From positions 2,852,001 through 2,916,000 of the forward strand of contig BCIA01000003.1 of NCBI GenBank assembly GCA_001599815.1: a stretch of 64,000 nucleotides of DNA, read 5' to 3'. A program made the position numbers and the translations under genes. Origin of the DNA: Furcasterigmium furcatum (Eukaryota > Ascomycota > Sordariomycetes > Glomerellales > Plectosphaerellaceae). Numbering within the stretch: position 1 is the first letter of the stretch; the number at the start of each line of letters is the position of its first letter. A model generated the notes under the pieces. It was not told where the DNA came from. It searched no databases and was given only the letters and a program-made list of their open reading frames with translations. Shown one piece after another: positions 54,087 through 64,000 of this stretch.

Positions 54087-55703
54087 ATGGGAAACACCAT
54101 ATCCTATCAGGACACGCCCGTCACTCTATCGCTGGGTGGGAGGGGCTCCATCCGTGGCATCCAGCGAGACAGCAAGGCTCGTCGGTATGCTGGCGTACCA
54201 TACGCGCTCCCGCCCACTGGTGAGCGCAGATGGCGGAAACCGCAGCCGCTGCCCTCGTCGTTCAAATACTCCGATTCGAACGGAGGCCCGTATGATGCAA
54301 CTGAGTTCCGGTCCATCTGCCCCCAGAAAGCTTTCCACGTAGGAAGCGCAGAGGGTGGGGATGGCAACTTCAGTGAGGACTGCCTCTTCGTCAACATCTG
54401 GACTCCGGTGCCCAGAGAGGAAGAGCCAGACAAGAAGTGGCCGGTCATGCTCTGGCTGCACGGCGGTTGGTTCCAGATGGGCGATCCCTCGCAAGAGCCT
54501 GGCATGGATGCATCGGAGCTGGTGTCGACCGGCGGACTCGACAGTATCGTCGTCGCAATCGGCTACCGGTTGAACGTCTTCGGATTCCTCGCCAGCCACG
54601 AGCTTCTCAGCGAAAGCGGCGGTGAATCCGCCGGAAACTTCGGGCTATGGGATCAGCGCATGGCTGCCGAATGGGTCAAGGAAAACATCTCCATGTTCGG
54701 AGGTGATCCGAACAACATCACTTTGGCCGGTCGCAGCGCTGGCGCGTACAGCGTTGAAGCCCAGATGTTGTACGAGCTTCGCGGGCCGCCTCCGGGCTCG
54801 CCTCTCCTCTACCGACGGATGTTCATGGACTCCAACGCCATTCCTGCGCAGCCGAAGTCTTTGGAGAATATTCAGGTCCAGTTTGACGAGCTATGCAGCC
54901 ACTTCGACATCGACGCGAAGCTTCCTGGTCCCAAGAAGCTCGAGTCTTTGCGAGCGAAAACGGCACTGGAACTTGTCCGGGCGATACCGCACCTAGAAAA
55001 CCACACTTTCCGCCCTGTTACTGACGACCTGTTCGTTCACTCGGGGATGACGGAGTATCTTGAGAGCCAGAGCTTTGCCAATGGCTTCAAGGAGCGGGGC
55101 TATCGCCTCTTAATCGGAGAGGTCGCGAATGAGGAGACACTCTACTCTCAGTACAACTCGCCGACGAGCCCGACACTCGACTCGCTCAAGACTCAGATCT
55201 CCAACTACTACGCTCCTGAAGTCACGGAAAGGGTCCTGCAGAGATACGTTCTGCCCACAGGGGACAACTTGGAGGAGTGGAAGAAGTTGTTCGGCCAGAT
55301 CATTTCCGACGGACAAGTACGGGCGCCGTCCCGCTCTCTCGTCCAGCATCTGGTCCTGAACGGGGTGCCTCTCCGCGACTTGTGGCGGTACCAGATAGCC
55401 TATCGGCTGTCCTTCATCGACGAGAAGGTTGCGCCGATGTCTTTTGGTGTGGCTCACGCCATGGACAAGCCCTTCTGGAACTTCTCGATCTGCTACGGAC
55501 CTACTCCCGCGGAGAGGCGGCTGATGGAGGACTGGATTAAGATTCTTGTGTCTTTCGTGCAAGGGGACCAAGAGTACGAATTCGGAACCAAGTCTGTCTC
55601 GGACATGGTGGTCGCGACGCCGCAAGGGCAGATTGCAGTTCAGAAGGATGAGAGGTGGGATGAACTCCTTGAGACAAGCGATGTGTTCGCAGGAAAGGGA
55701 TAA
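54087..55703 (+). CDS. Type-B carboxylesterase with a GRSAG nucleophile elbow
   Basis: Alpha/beta-hydrolase-fold esterase of the carboxylesterase/lipase type-B family. It is a single exon of 538 residues, normal length, with no signal peptide, so probably intracellular. Family landmarks are Y-A-G-V-P-Y-A (35-40), S-E-D-C-L-F-V-N-I-W (97-105), L-W-L-H-G-G-W (oxyanion region, 122-128), NFGLWDQRMAAEWV (184-197), F-G-G-D-P-N-N-I-T-L (204-213), the nucleophile Ser217 in G-R-S-A-G-A, the acid in G-E-V-A-N-E-E and the His in G-V-A-H-A-M-D-K-P-F. The usual elbow is GESAG; here Glu is replaced by Arg. The start at 54087 (MGNTISYQ) has a good context; weaker upstream in-frame non-ATG codons exist. The substrate is unknown. 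Confidence 0.93.
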   Translation: MGNTISYQDTPVTLSLGGRGSIRGIQRDSKARRYAGVPYALPPTGERRWRKPQPLPSSFKYSDSNGGPYDATEFRSICPQKAFHVGSAEGGDGNFSEDCLFVNIWTPVPREEEPDKKWPVMLWLHGGWFQMGDPSQEPGMDASELVSTGGLDSIVVAIGYRLNVFGFLASHELLSESGGESAGNFGLWDQRMAAEWVKENISMFGGDPNNITLAGRSAGAYSVEAQMLYELRGPPPGSPLLYRRMFMDSNAIPAQPKSLENIQVQFDELCSHFDIDAKLPGPKKLESLRAKTALELVRAIPHLENHTFRPVTDDLFVHSGMTEYLESQSFANGFKERGYRLLIGEVANEETLYSQYNSPTSPTLDSLKTQISNYYAPEVTERVLQRYVLPTGDNLEEWKKLFGQIISDGQVRAPSRSLVQHLVLNGVPLRDLWRYQIAYRLSFIDEKVAPMSFGVAHAMDKPFWNFSICYGPTPAERRLMEDWIKILVSFVQGDQEYEFGTKSVSDMVVATPQGQIAVQKDERWDELLETSDVFAGKG

Positions 55704-56385
55704 AACTGAGTAAGAATTGGAATGCGTAAATATCGTAACTTCAATTGCCTGGATTGGTTTACAATGAACATTGCAAATCCTCATCGTCGGGTGTCAAGGG
55801 GTCACCTGTCACTTGCCATGTCAGGTTTCGGAGGGCCCTGGCTTTGCCTTCCGGAGCCCGGACCGTCAGCACGTGGTTGGCGGCGATACGGACCCACATC
55901 CGGCCGAGTGCCGGTTGAATGCCGGTGGGCGTCGACAAGAGAGAGGCGTTTCACGGGCCATACATAATTTACACCTTCGACTTGTAGCTGGTGTCACTGA
56001 ATTGAAGAATCAATATTGCAAATTCCGAGTACTGAGCAGGAAGGTGCCAGAGAAGGCTTCGAGAGGCGGCTGCGTTTCGCGCCAGGCGGATGCTCCTCTC
56101 TTGGAAACGGTCCTGCAGACGGAGGCTGTAGCTCAAAGCTGGAATCTGCAGCGAACTGACTCTGGCACACACATTTTGGGCGAAGCCAACTCGTGCTGGG
56201 GCCATTGAAGATATCGATGCCAACAGGGTCAGGGGCGTTCAAGATGAACAGCAGGCTTTGTTCCAGTCAGGCATACACGCCAGAACACTCGAATTTACAG
56301 ACCAAGCACCCCATCCAGCAACCAGGGAACATAAATACGACGATGACATAGAACACTGTAAAGTTGGCCGTGTTACATGATGTGT
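55704..56385. other. Intergenic between convergent genes
   Basis: 682 bp, no gene seen. Frames up to 145 codons (55771-56208) have no domain-like content. Confidence 0.5.
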
Positions 56386-57355
56386 TCAATAGGTCGATTT
56401 CCAACCGGAGACTGCTCTTCCTGCGTGGGAAGGAGGCCATCCTCCAAGGGTCTTCACTCTCATAAGCAGATCGAACGCTAGATCAAGTTCTTTCACGGCA
56501 TCCTGGAAATCTTCGTTGTCCAAAAGATCCCTGTGCAGGTAGATGACATCGGTTGCGACATTTCGCATTGGCTGATCCCTGGGGAGGCTGGTAGTGTAGA
56601 TCTCCTTGATTGCCTCGAGGAAGTCGGGATGATTCCATTTGATCTTGGTTTCTTCTTGGAACTTGAAGACAGCACGAGACTTGAGCTTGTCGACCTGGCA
56701 TAACTCGGCCAATGCATACACCCTGCAGTGCTGCAAGAGGTTTGTCGTGTTCGAAGGGTGCGAGCCGAGGTTGGATGCCTGATGGGGCCATATCAGTTTG
56801 GATGCCAAGCTGACACTGCATTCATGGAGGATACTTACTCTAGCGGAGATCTTGGGATAGTCCTGATGATAGAAGTAGTGGATCAAAAGACGCACAGCAT
56901 CGGGGTCGTGCTCGGAAAGGTCGACTTCGGACGTCTGCTTCTCCTGTGCAGGGAATTAGTTAGTCCCAGCTGAAGTATCACCACATTGGAGGCGACTCGC
57001 CTCCATGTCATTCTTGAACATCGCAGCGAAGAAGGCCGACTGGGGACAGATGATGGCTTTGTGCACTCTGTACTCGTCATTTCCGCATTTTATGGTGAAG
57101 TCGGAGTAGTCGCCGGAGTGGTGCAGGCTGAGTACGGTTAGGGGAACATTCGAAGGCGACCACTGGAGGGGGAGGCTCGGTCACTGACCTCTTTAACGAC
57201 TCCAGGAGAGCTTCCTTGCCTGCACGGTTGGAGGAATCCACGAACACATCGGTGTCGCTCGGGACCGGGTCGGGTATGGCGCCGAATAAGGAGCCCTTTC
57301 TTCGTGGGAACAGGGCCTCTGGGGATTCCGAGGAGGAGAAGCCGGAGGCAAACAT
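56386..57355 (-). CDS. BTB/POZ domain protein
   Basis: Small fungal BTB protein, probably a protein-interaction adaptor (some members feed Cul3 ligases). Exons 57355-57189, 57127-57001, 56943-56839 and 56778-56386 give 263 residues. The BTB core begins at about 57 with S-L-H-H-S-G-D-Y-S-D-F-T-I, then VHKAIICPQSAFFAAMFK, VDLSEHDPDAVRLLIHYFYHQDYP and V-Y-A-L-A-E-L-C-Q-V-D-K-L-K. The C-terminal 100 residues form the usual helical extension. The intron 56944-57000 has a GC donor (GCGAGT); it is required to join M-E to E-K-Q-T in phase. The first 55 residues are Ser/Pro-rich and unrelated to the family. No partner gene is implied by the neighbours. Confidence 0.9.
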
Positions 57356-59489
57356 TTTGCTTCATTACCCTGAAGAATTTTTAACCGGCAGGGCTGCGCA
57401 ACTTAAAGACCTGCTCAAGAGATGAAGTCCATCCGCCGCCGGAGGCGATGTCTGAGATAGACCGCCTCCAGCCGATCTCTTGCATGATGCGCAGCCGAGA
57501 AGAAGTGAGGTACCGGGAGCGGTCAGACTGCTTGACCAACGAAAGCCGTAAACCCGCCATATTTTGTGCTTGTTTGCATTTACTGTGCATTGCCAGCAAT
57601 TAGATACAGCTCCGTGGCTCGACATGGGACTCTTCTAATAGCGGATGCCTCGGTTCGAGTGTGCCCACTGATTAGGTTGGCAATTGCTAGGGCGGTCTTG
57701 AACGGTTCAACGCTGTCGGTGCAGGCCCGGGTCTGCCATACCAACTCTTACTTGCATGAGCTGGTTTCTTGAATGTTAGAATTTGGAAGCATCATCTCCT
57801 TCATCATTTACTACATGGAATTCAGAGGCTGATTCAATCTTTCCTCCGAGGCAATTTGCGAGCTGGCAGCTGAGCGGGACGGGCCTTCTCCACTGACGAG
57901 CACTGAACTGCTCCAGCTCCACCCGCTATCATTTGCCTCACAAGCTCCCTCTTCACAACACGCACCATCCGTCCGTCAGTGTCTTACCCCCAGCAAACGC
58001 GAGACCGACAAGACATCCGCCCGTGGCATTTGTGATATGATGCAGTCTTGGGCATATGGATGAATCGCTGGTCCCCACAGCAAAGGGGGCCCGGCGGGAC
58101 GGGAGCCTGCTTCCTCGATGTCCCTCAAGACGCCGATTGATCTCAGAATCGCCAGCTTCGGCCAGTGACGATGTCGGGACACTCCAGGTTCCCATCATCG
58201 AGACAGGTCGCAATCAGCCCGCGACAAGTGCCCCGTTTGTCGCGGACCTATTTGAGGACGATCTCCATGGTCCTGGCAGACCTGGGTTTCGACCGGCTTG
58301 GCTCGCGCAGTACAAACACGGCGCGATGGTGTCTGACATTCCTTGGCCCTGCGCCCAAGCAGACCACGGCTGCTACCCGCGTCGTCAAGCAATGCCAAAG
58401 ACGATCCATCGGCCCTGGCACTCTCGGCGGCATGCATGCCGCGCTGTCGATGATTTGGCAGCACGGCGGCAGGGCAGCCGCGAGGACTGCTGCAGATACG
58501 ATCGCAGGTCTGGCTGGACACGGCCGTCATCCACCACACACATACACCTCGAGGCAGGCAAACGCTGGGCAGACAACTCACAATGGTTTCGGGCACCTTT
58601 GGGCCGGCACATTTTCTTCCGCTTGGAGACAAGGGGGAATCCAGACGGGATGGAGCTGACTTATTATGAGATTTCTTGCCTCTTCTGGCCTGCCAGCCGT
58701 CGGCGTGTCTCGACGACACCCGAGCCAGGGCCTCACAGCGGCGCAACGTGCTGAATGTCACCTCCAGCAACGAGGGAAACGAAACGGCCACGACCACAAA
58801 TAAATCGGGGGACGCCAGGATCTTCTTGCACGGATCGACTCGTCGATGGGTCTTCATGCTTCCCGGGGCCAATCGCAACCCGAGCGCATTGGCAAAGTCT
58901 TGGTTTCATCTGGTTCTCTGTCACGGTCCCCCGTGCCGCACCACCGCACTTGGCAGCACCACAACCACCAGCACCGGCCCTCTGCGGTCTGGCTCGATTG
59001 AAACTCCTCCCACTCGTCCGCTTTTCCGCAACAGCAACACTGGACGGTAACCTGCCAAGCGCTCCCTGAGCGCTATATCGGGAAGCGCGCGACGGGCTCG
59101 GCGGAGACGAGACACGCCCGCCATGGGCCATATAGAGAACGGCCACCACGGCAGGTCCCCCTACGTCGCCTTTTTCTCCTTCTCTCTTCGTCGTTGATTC
59201 TCTTTATTTCTCTTCGGCGATCTGTTTCCTTTGTACACTTGGTGCTCGCGCTCTGCAGTTGTTGAAGCCCTTGTTTTCTCATTTCTCTTCTCACGAAACC
59301 CCCCTTCAACAACCGCTTCGCAGCAGAGCTGTCTTGATTTGTTTGGTCCATATCCCCCGCTGGCCGATTACTTTCCTTTCAGCAGACCTACATATCTCAA
59401 ATCGAGACGTCAAATGGTGAATTGAGGGCTTGGAAGAGGACAATACACAGCGTCGAGCCGCCCGCATCTCGACATCTCACCCGCCCAAC
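57356..59489. other. Long spacer with overlapping open frames and a C/T-rich promoter
   Basis: 2.1 kb, the largest spacer in the window. Frames of 232 codons (58056-58754, plus) and 227 codons (58195-58878, minus) overlap; both are Arg/Pro/Ser/Cys-rich, as expected of chance frames in GC-rich DNA. Positions 59158-59300 are strongly C/T-rich on the plus strand, typical of promoters of well-expressed fungal genes, and likely serve the proline-rich gene downstream. Confidence 0.5.
59158..59300 (+). promoter_or_regulatory. Pyrimidine-rich promoter/leader of the proline-rich gene
   Basis: A long C/T-biased tract lies 190-330 bp before the start codon. Such CT blocks often precede transcription start sites in highly expressed fungal genes. 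Confidence 0.45.
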
Positions 59490-61552
59490 ATGGACACCCA
59501 GACCCAAGTCACCAGCTCCCTCCGGTAAGACTCGCACTTCGACTGACAATACTCAACTCGCGCTGATCATATCCAGGGAACGGAGGATAAAGAGGAACGC
59601 CCCCCAGTTCGCCGGCCGCCCTCGCCACAACCTGCCTCGCCTCAACCTCAAGCCCCGTCAGGTCCAGCCGGTTCCTCCTCAACCTCCCGTCCTTCCGAGC
59701 CCCGTGAGCCCCGACTCCCCGGACTCACCCCCTGGCCAGCTGCCTCCCGGACAGATCCCACCTCCTGGCCAGGTCCTCCCGCCGGGCCAACTCCCCCCCG
59801 GCCAGCTCCCTCCCGGCGCCATCGATACCTCAGACGACTCAGACTCTGATTCAGACAACCAGAGACTCCCGCCTCCCGTCGTCGCCCCGCCTCCCGGACA
59901 GCTACCTCCCCCAGCAACTCTCCCTCCCGGAGCTGCGCCCCTCCCCGGCCAGCTCCCCGCCAGGCGGCTTCGCCGATCTCTCAGGAAGCGACAAGAGCCA
60001 GCGTCCCCGCCGAGCTCTCCGGGCTCTCCGGGTTCCCCGGCCTCCCCTCCCCCCGGACCTCAGGTGCCTGGCGTCCCCAGCGCCCCTCAGATTCCCGGTG
60101 CCGAGCTGCCTGCTGATATCGGACAGCCCCCTCCTGGCTCTCCCGGCTCGCCCACGTCGCCTGCTAGCGTCGGGTCTCCCGGATCGCCTCCTCCTGGTGC
60201 CGTGGCGCCTCCTCCGCCTCCGCCTCCAGGAGCTGAGGTGCCCGGTCAGCTTCCTCCGCCGCCTCCTCCTCCTGGAGCTGAGGCGCCCGGTCAGCTTCTT
60301 CCTCCTCCTCCCCCTCCTCCTGGACAACAGCCTCCTGTGGCTCCTCCCACGCCTGGCCAGCTACCTCCCGCAGCGCCTCCCACGCCTGGCCAGCTACCTC
60401 CCGCAGCGCCTCCCACGCCTGGCCAGCTCCCTCCCGCTGCTCCCCCTACCCCTGGACAGCAACCACCGGCAGCCCCTTTGACGCCCGGGGCCCAACAGCC
60501 ACCGGCAGCTCAACAACCCCCGGTGGCTCAACAGCCCCCCCTCGCCCCGCAACCTCCTGTGGTTCAACAGCCTCCGGTCTTCTCTGGTGCCTTCCCCGTC
60601 ACGGTCACCTTGGAAACCGTAACTCTTTTGCCGACAGGTCCTCCCCTTCCTCCCATCCCGGGAGCCCCTCCAGCTGGTCAGGTTCCTCCGCCTGCTCCCG
60701 AAGTCACGGCGCCTCCTCCCCGCCGGCCGCCCACGAACGCGGAGAGGCCCGCTCCAGGTTCTTTCAGTGTCATTCCTGGCGGCGCTCTGCCCACACAACT
60801 TCCACCTCCCGTCCAGCAGCCTCCCATTCAGCAACCCCCGGTTCTGCCGCCGCCTCCCGTCGCCCAGCCTCCGGTAGCTCAACCTCCTCCTCAGACCCCA
60901 GGCGCGGCACCTCCAGGCCTTGTTCCCACGCCTTCTGTGCCCGTGGCAGAGCAGCCAGCAGCGCCAGCCATCCCTGGCCTGACGTCCATCGCGAGAGAAG
61001 AGCTCGCCTCCAATCCCACCGGCGGGGCTAGTCCGGTGCAAAGCTCCGTGGAAGCCGCCCCGGTCATCGCCCCCGCGAACACCGGCGGCGATGGTGATCG
61101 CGGTGTCGCCGTAGGTATCAGCGTTGGTGCCCTGAGTAAGGCCCCCTCCCTGACTACTCCCATCAGGCAACCACTAACAGATCACAGTCGGCGTTGCCAT
61201 TCTCATCGCGATCGGCATATTCGCCTTCAAGGCCATGCGCAAGAACAGCGGCGACGAGGAGAACGCTCCCCCGCCAGCGGCGCCGCCGGCGCCGCGGCCC
61301 AAGTCGACCGTCGCCCCCCCGCGCATGACCATGAACAACAACGCCGCCATCATCGACTCCTACGGCAGCAACGACAACGACATGCAGACGGCCGGGTACT
61401 ACAACGACAAGCAGTTCCAGACACTCCCACCCATGCCGCAGGCCCCGGCTGGCCAGGGCTACGGCAACATGGAGTACGGGGCGTACAACGCCTCGGGCGC
61501 GGGCGGGCTGCCCGTCGCGCAGGTGGGACCGGACGGGCGATATGTCGCCTAG
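59490..61552 (+). CDS. Proline-rich single-pass membrane protein
   Basis: Exons 59490-59524, 59577-61135 and 61188-61552 give 652 residues. Most of the chain (about 35-510) is Pro/Gln/Ala-rich with P-P-G-Q-L-P-P-G repeats, S-P-G-S-P blocks, polyproline runs and an 11-residue tandem unit (A-P-P-T-P-G-Q-L-P-P-A, four copies). One hydrophobic helix, at about 524-548 (GVAVGISVGALIGVAILIAI, completed by splicing), is followed by the basic F-K-A-M-R-K and a Tyr/Gly/Asn-rich tail of about 105 residues. This layout resembles Mid2/Wsc-like cell-wall sensors, but no Cys-rich WSC domain or clear signal peptide is seen. Basic sites R-R-I-K-R and R-R-S-L-R-K-R could be Kex2 sites. It is possibly a wall-spanning rod; function not recognised. 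Confidence 0.8.
60343..60474 (+). repeat. 33-bp coding minisatellite
   Basis: Four consecutive 33-bp units (60343, 60376, 60409, 60442) begin CCTCCCACGCCTGGCCAG. The first two are nearly identical and the last two diverged. They encode the 11-residue repeat in the proline-rich membrane protein, and copy number could vary between strains. Confidence 0.8.
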
Positions 61553-62284
61553 TTCTCCGGCGGCACGGGCCTGCCGGGGGAGTTTTCTGGTTTCCTTCTC
61601 TACAAAAACACTGCACTATTTCCGTGTAATACGTGATACAGTCGCTACTGTGAATAGGCTGCCTGTAGGTGGTAGACAAGGCTGTGGCAGGGCCCACGGG
61701 ATGATGAAGATGGGAAGCATGGTGATCCCGAAGCTTTGCCTTTCGTCGGCTGGAGAATAGATCCAATCCACTCGTTTGTCACTGTACATAGAGATGGGCA
61801 CAGTGACAGCGGGCTTCACGAGTATGACTACGTGACTGGGCGGCATAGACGAATAGACCCAATAGACGGAGAAAACACAAAGACTTGGCGCAATATGCTA
61901 AATTGAGGTCATCGTGAAACGCCATGTCCAAGAACGGGATCGGCCTCGGCGTTGAGGCCAAGATGAAACGGGCCTCCCACCGGATCGACATGTTCCCTGT
62001 TCCAGCTCGGACCCGGGGCGGAGGCTGAGAATAGAAACTTGGGACCAGAATAGCGACTCTGAAAGGGGAAAGATGATCATATCAGGAGCATTTATCTATC
62101 TGGGTCTTTGATCGTGCCCCGTGCTCAAGGGTTAGGCCGGTCGCAGACCTTGTTCTCACGTCAACCACAATCACGCATACGGGGAGCTTGTATCCCACAA
62201 CGTTCTTGCGACAAGACATGGCGAGACTTGAATTCCAAGTCATGAATCGCATTTTATATGCTCTAAGGTCTAAGATGCTTCCGT
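61553..62284. other. Intergenic between convergent genes
   Basis: 732 bp of 3' flanks. No gene or striking motif seen. Confidence 0.5.
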
Positions 62285-63097
62285 CTAACTCACAGCGTAA
62301 CTGACCTTGGACTGCCCCTTACTCCTCGAGATCTTCCTCACCTTCGTCTCGCCGCACAGGTCCGTCGTGTCCACGTGCGTCCCTCCACACGGATAGACTT
62401 CCGCGCCGACGATATTAACAACCCTGAACTTCTCCCCGGGCGGCGCCAGGCTCCGGTCGGGGATGAGCCTCTCCATCCCCCGCGCGCGGAAGTCCTCCTC
62501 GTCCCACCACTCGATCTCCACGGGCATCTTCGCCGCGATGTACGCGTCGACCTTCTCCTGAATCGGGCCCTTCCACTTGCCATCAATGACGCCCTGGAAC
62601 TCGCAGGACGCCGAGTCGGGGAAGTGCGACGCCTTGAGCTCGTCGAAGCCCTCGACCTCGTTCTCGAGGAGGTGCCGCACCACGGAGCCGAGCACGTGCC
62701 CCGCCGTGTGCAGCCGGGAGTAGAGGATGCGCTTCTCGACGTCGAGGGACTGTGTGATGGTTTCCTCGGGCGCGAAGGTGCCGCCCGGGGAGGCGAAGCG
62801 GCCGAGGTGCAGGACCTGGCCATCGGCGAGGGCGTCCATGCGGACGGACTTGACGGTGAAGGAGGCACCGGCGGAGCTCGTCATGGTCCCTTCGTCTGAG
62901 GGCTGGCCGCCGCCCTGGGGGTGGAAGATTGTCTCCTTCGTCACGACGACATGGTCCTCCGGCTCGGCTTGCTTGAAGAGCTGGCGGTTGGGTTCTTCCA
63001 GCTCGGTGAAGGCGCGGATGGCCGTGACGATTGTCTGGTGGGTGTAGAGCTTGGCATTGTGGTGGAAGGCCAGTATTGTTCGGGCTGGCGTTGCCAT
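62285..63097 (-). CDS. Stand-alone alanyl-tRNA editing protein (AlaX-like)
   Basis: Trans-editing hydrolase related to the editing and C-terminal parts of alanyl-tRNA synthetase. It is expected to remove Ser or Gly mischarged on tRNA-Ala (or a related error). Single exon, 270 residues. The N-terminal half matches the AlaRS beta-barrel region with the F-H-P-Q-G-G-G-Q-P-S-D motif (58-67). The zinc/catalytic motif H-x3-H is H130-T-A-G-H134, and the second metal motif C-x3-H is C237-G-G-T-H241, followed by H-V-D-T-T. There is no catalytic synthetase domain and no targeting signal, so cytosolic action is likely. The size and both domains suggest AlaX type II rather than the minimal form. Substrate specificity is not resolved. 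Confidence 0.92.
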   Translation of the reverse strand: MATPARTILAFHHNAKLYTHQTIVTAIRAFTELEEPNRQLFKQAEPEDHVVVTKETIFHPQGGGQPSDEGTMTSSAGASFTVKSVRMDALADGQVLHLGRFASPGGTFAPEETITQSLDVEKRILYSRLHTAGHVLGSVVRHLLENEVEGFDELKASHFPDSASCEFQGVIDGKWKGPIQEKVDAYIAAKMPVEIEWWDEEDFRARGMERLIPDRSLAPPGEKFRVVNIVGAEVYPCGGTHVDTTDLCGETKVRKISRSKGQSKVSYAVS

Positions 63098-64000
63098 GAT
63101 GGCGGATATGATGAGGAGGTTGTCCCGGAATGAGACGGTGCGGCGTTGAGGTGAGATTTATGAGATTGGAGTGAGTGAGTCGAGGCGCCCTTTCATTGAC
63201 AATCGAAGCTGGTGGAAAGCGGTGGATCCGGGTGAGCGAGCGCACCCAGTGTGAAGAACCCAGGTCACGTGAGCCCGTGTTCTGGTTTGCCGACCCATTT
63301 CATGAAGGTATGAGACGTGATGTCCATGATGATCAAAAATATGAAGATGCGGTGTTTGGTGTTGTGAGATCATTTTCGATTTACTCATGTTGACCTGAGT
63401 GCCATGAATCGGGTGGTGGCATTTTGAGTTGCGATGGGCTGTGAAGCCGCCTCGCGTCCTCATGACCCTGACACCATGACAGAGTCAGTTTGCCGAAAGC
63501 CGGCCTTGGCAGAGCGAGCGGGATGAATCAGGAACTCTCCAATTGTTTTGGGAAAGTCCTGACCATCTCAGCCGAGCTGATCTCTGATGTTCCAGTGTGC
63601 AGTCTCGAGGTCGCGTCGCGGGGTCTAGGCCCTTCGCCGTCAACGCCTCAGCTCCCTGCATGCATGGAAGCCCGACAGTGAGCTTCCTCAACCGGAGTCC
63701 TGCGCGATGATGGGTGTTTCGATTCTGCTCCGTTGAGTGAGCGTGTGTTGAATGGACAGAGCCAAACTGATAAGGTCGCATTTCCAGATACTTGGACCGA
63801 ACAGCCACAAGTTCGGGTTCGGAGCCCTGAATCGATGACTGTCATGAAGAAAGGAGCAAGAGAACTTGAAATCAAACACGCACAAGATATTTGAAGGGAA
63901 TTCCAGCCCAGACAACCCACTCAATCAACTGCGATTTGGCAGTGTCGTGAACACGGTCGAAGGTTGTCAGGAGGTGGACTTCGGACCAAGTCCTCCTTCA
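63098..64000. other. Right-edge intergenic region
   Basis: About 0.9 kb upstream of the AlaX-like gene to the window end. Open frames up to about 107 codons on both strands show no family-like sequence. No gene called. Confidence 0.45.

Noticed and set aside
58056..58878. Two overlapping frames of more than 225 codons on opposite strands
   Set aside because: Both are rich in Arg, Pro, Ser and Cys, lack any domain-like segment and splice pattern, and overlap each other. They are best read as chance frames in GC-rich DNA.
60394..61170. 258-codon minus-strand frame opposite the proline-rich gene
   Set aside because: It is the Arg/Gly-rich antisense of proline codons; the plus-strand frame has splice sites and a membrane helix.

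Overview
This window is nuclear DNA from a filamentous ascomycete (Pezizomycotina; a Sordariomycete would fit, but I cannot name the genus). The signs are dense protein-coding genes broken by short introns (about 47 to 150 nt, with GTRNGY donors, CTRAY-like branch sites and YAG acceptors), Zn2Cys6 and fungal-specific regulators, a PDR-type ABC transporter, several fungal MFS families, a rhodopsin-like fungal membrane protein and a peroxisomal monoamine oxidase. I see no rRNA or tRNA gene, no CRISPR array and no intact transposon. I place 24 protein genes, one of which is a pseudogene, plus the first few codons of a gene cut by the left edge. Exon joins were worked out by eye from reading frame, splice consensus and family motifs.

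Layout. 0.7-8.5 kb: a fungal-specific transcription factor with no visible zinc cluster, then three oxidoreductases (SDR, peroxisomal flavin amine oxidase, secreted BBE-type FAD oxidase); the SDR and amine oxidase share a divergent promoter. 9.8-11.1 kb: a seven-helix rhodopsin-domain protein. 12.3-20.0 kb: a full-length PDR/ABCG transporter and a divergent Zn2Cys6 regulator, whose shared promoter carries repeated CCGAAAG motifs. 21-29.2 kb: an amino-acid/choline/GABA-type permease, a maltose-type O-acetyltransferase, a Rid-family protein, a LovD/beta-lactamase-fold serine hydrolase and an alpha/beta hydrolase. 29.3-41.5 kb: acetyl-CoA synthetase, a DHA1-type MFS transporter, a fungal homologue of the N,N-dimethylformamidase large subunit and an allantoate/TNA1-type MFS transporter with 15 exons. 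41.5-45 kb: a gene-poor stretch ending in a frameshifted shikimate/quinate dehydrogenase pseudogene. 45.2-48.1 kb: a large intronless orphan protein with three tandem SUMO-interaction-like motifs and a histone-H1-like Ala/Lys/Pro tract. 48.5-57.4 kb: a second TNA1-type MFS transporter, an Aro8-type aminotransferase, a type-B carboxylesterase and a BTB/POZ protein. 59.5-63.1 kb: a proline-rich single-pass membrane protein and a stand-alone AlaX-type tRNA-editing protein.

How the genes may work together. There is no PKS, NRPS or terpene backbone gene, so this is not a classical biosynthetic cluster. The contents look more like an accessory catabolic, transport and detoxification neighbourhood: amide hydrolysis (DMFase-like), amine oxidation, acetate activation, aminotransfer, small-molecule hydrolases and acetylation, with five transporters and two regulators. 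That theme is inference from co-location only. The most unusual directly visible features are four GC-AG introns (three within 4.2 kb), microexons of 10, 12, 20 and 24 nt, and the orphan SIM-bearing protein.
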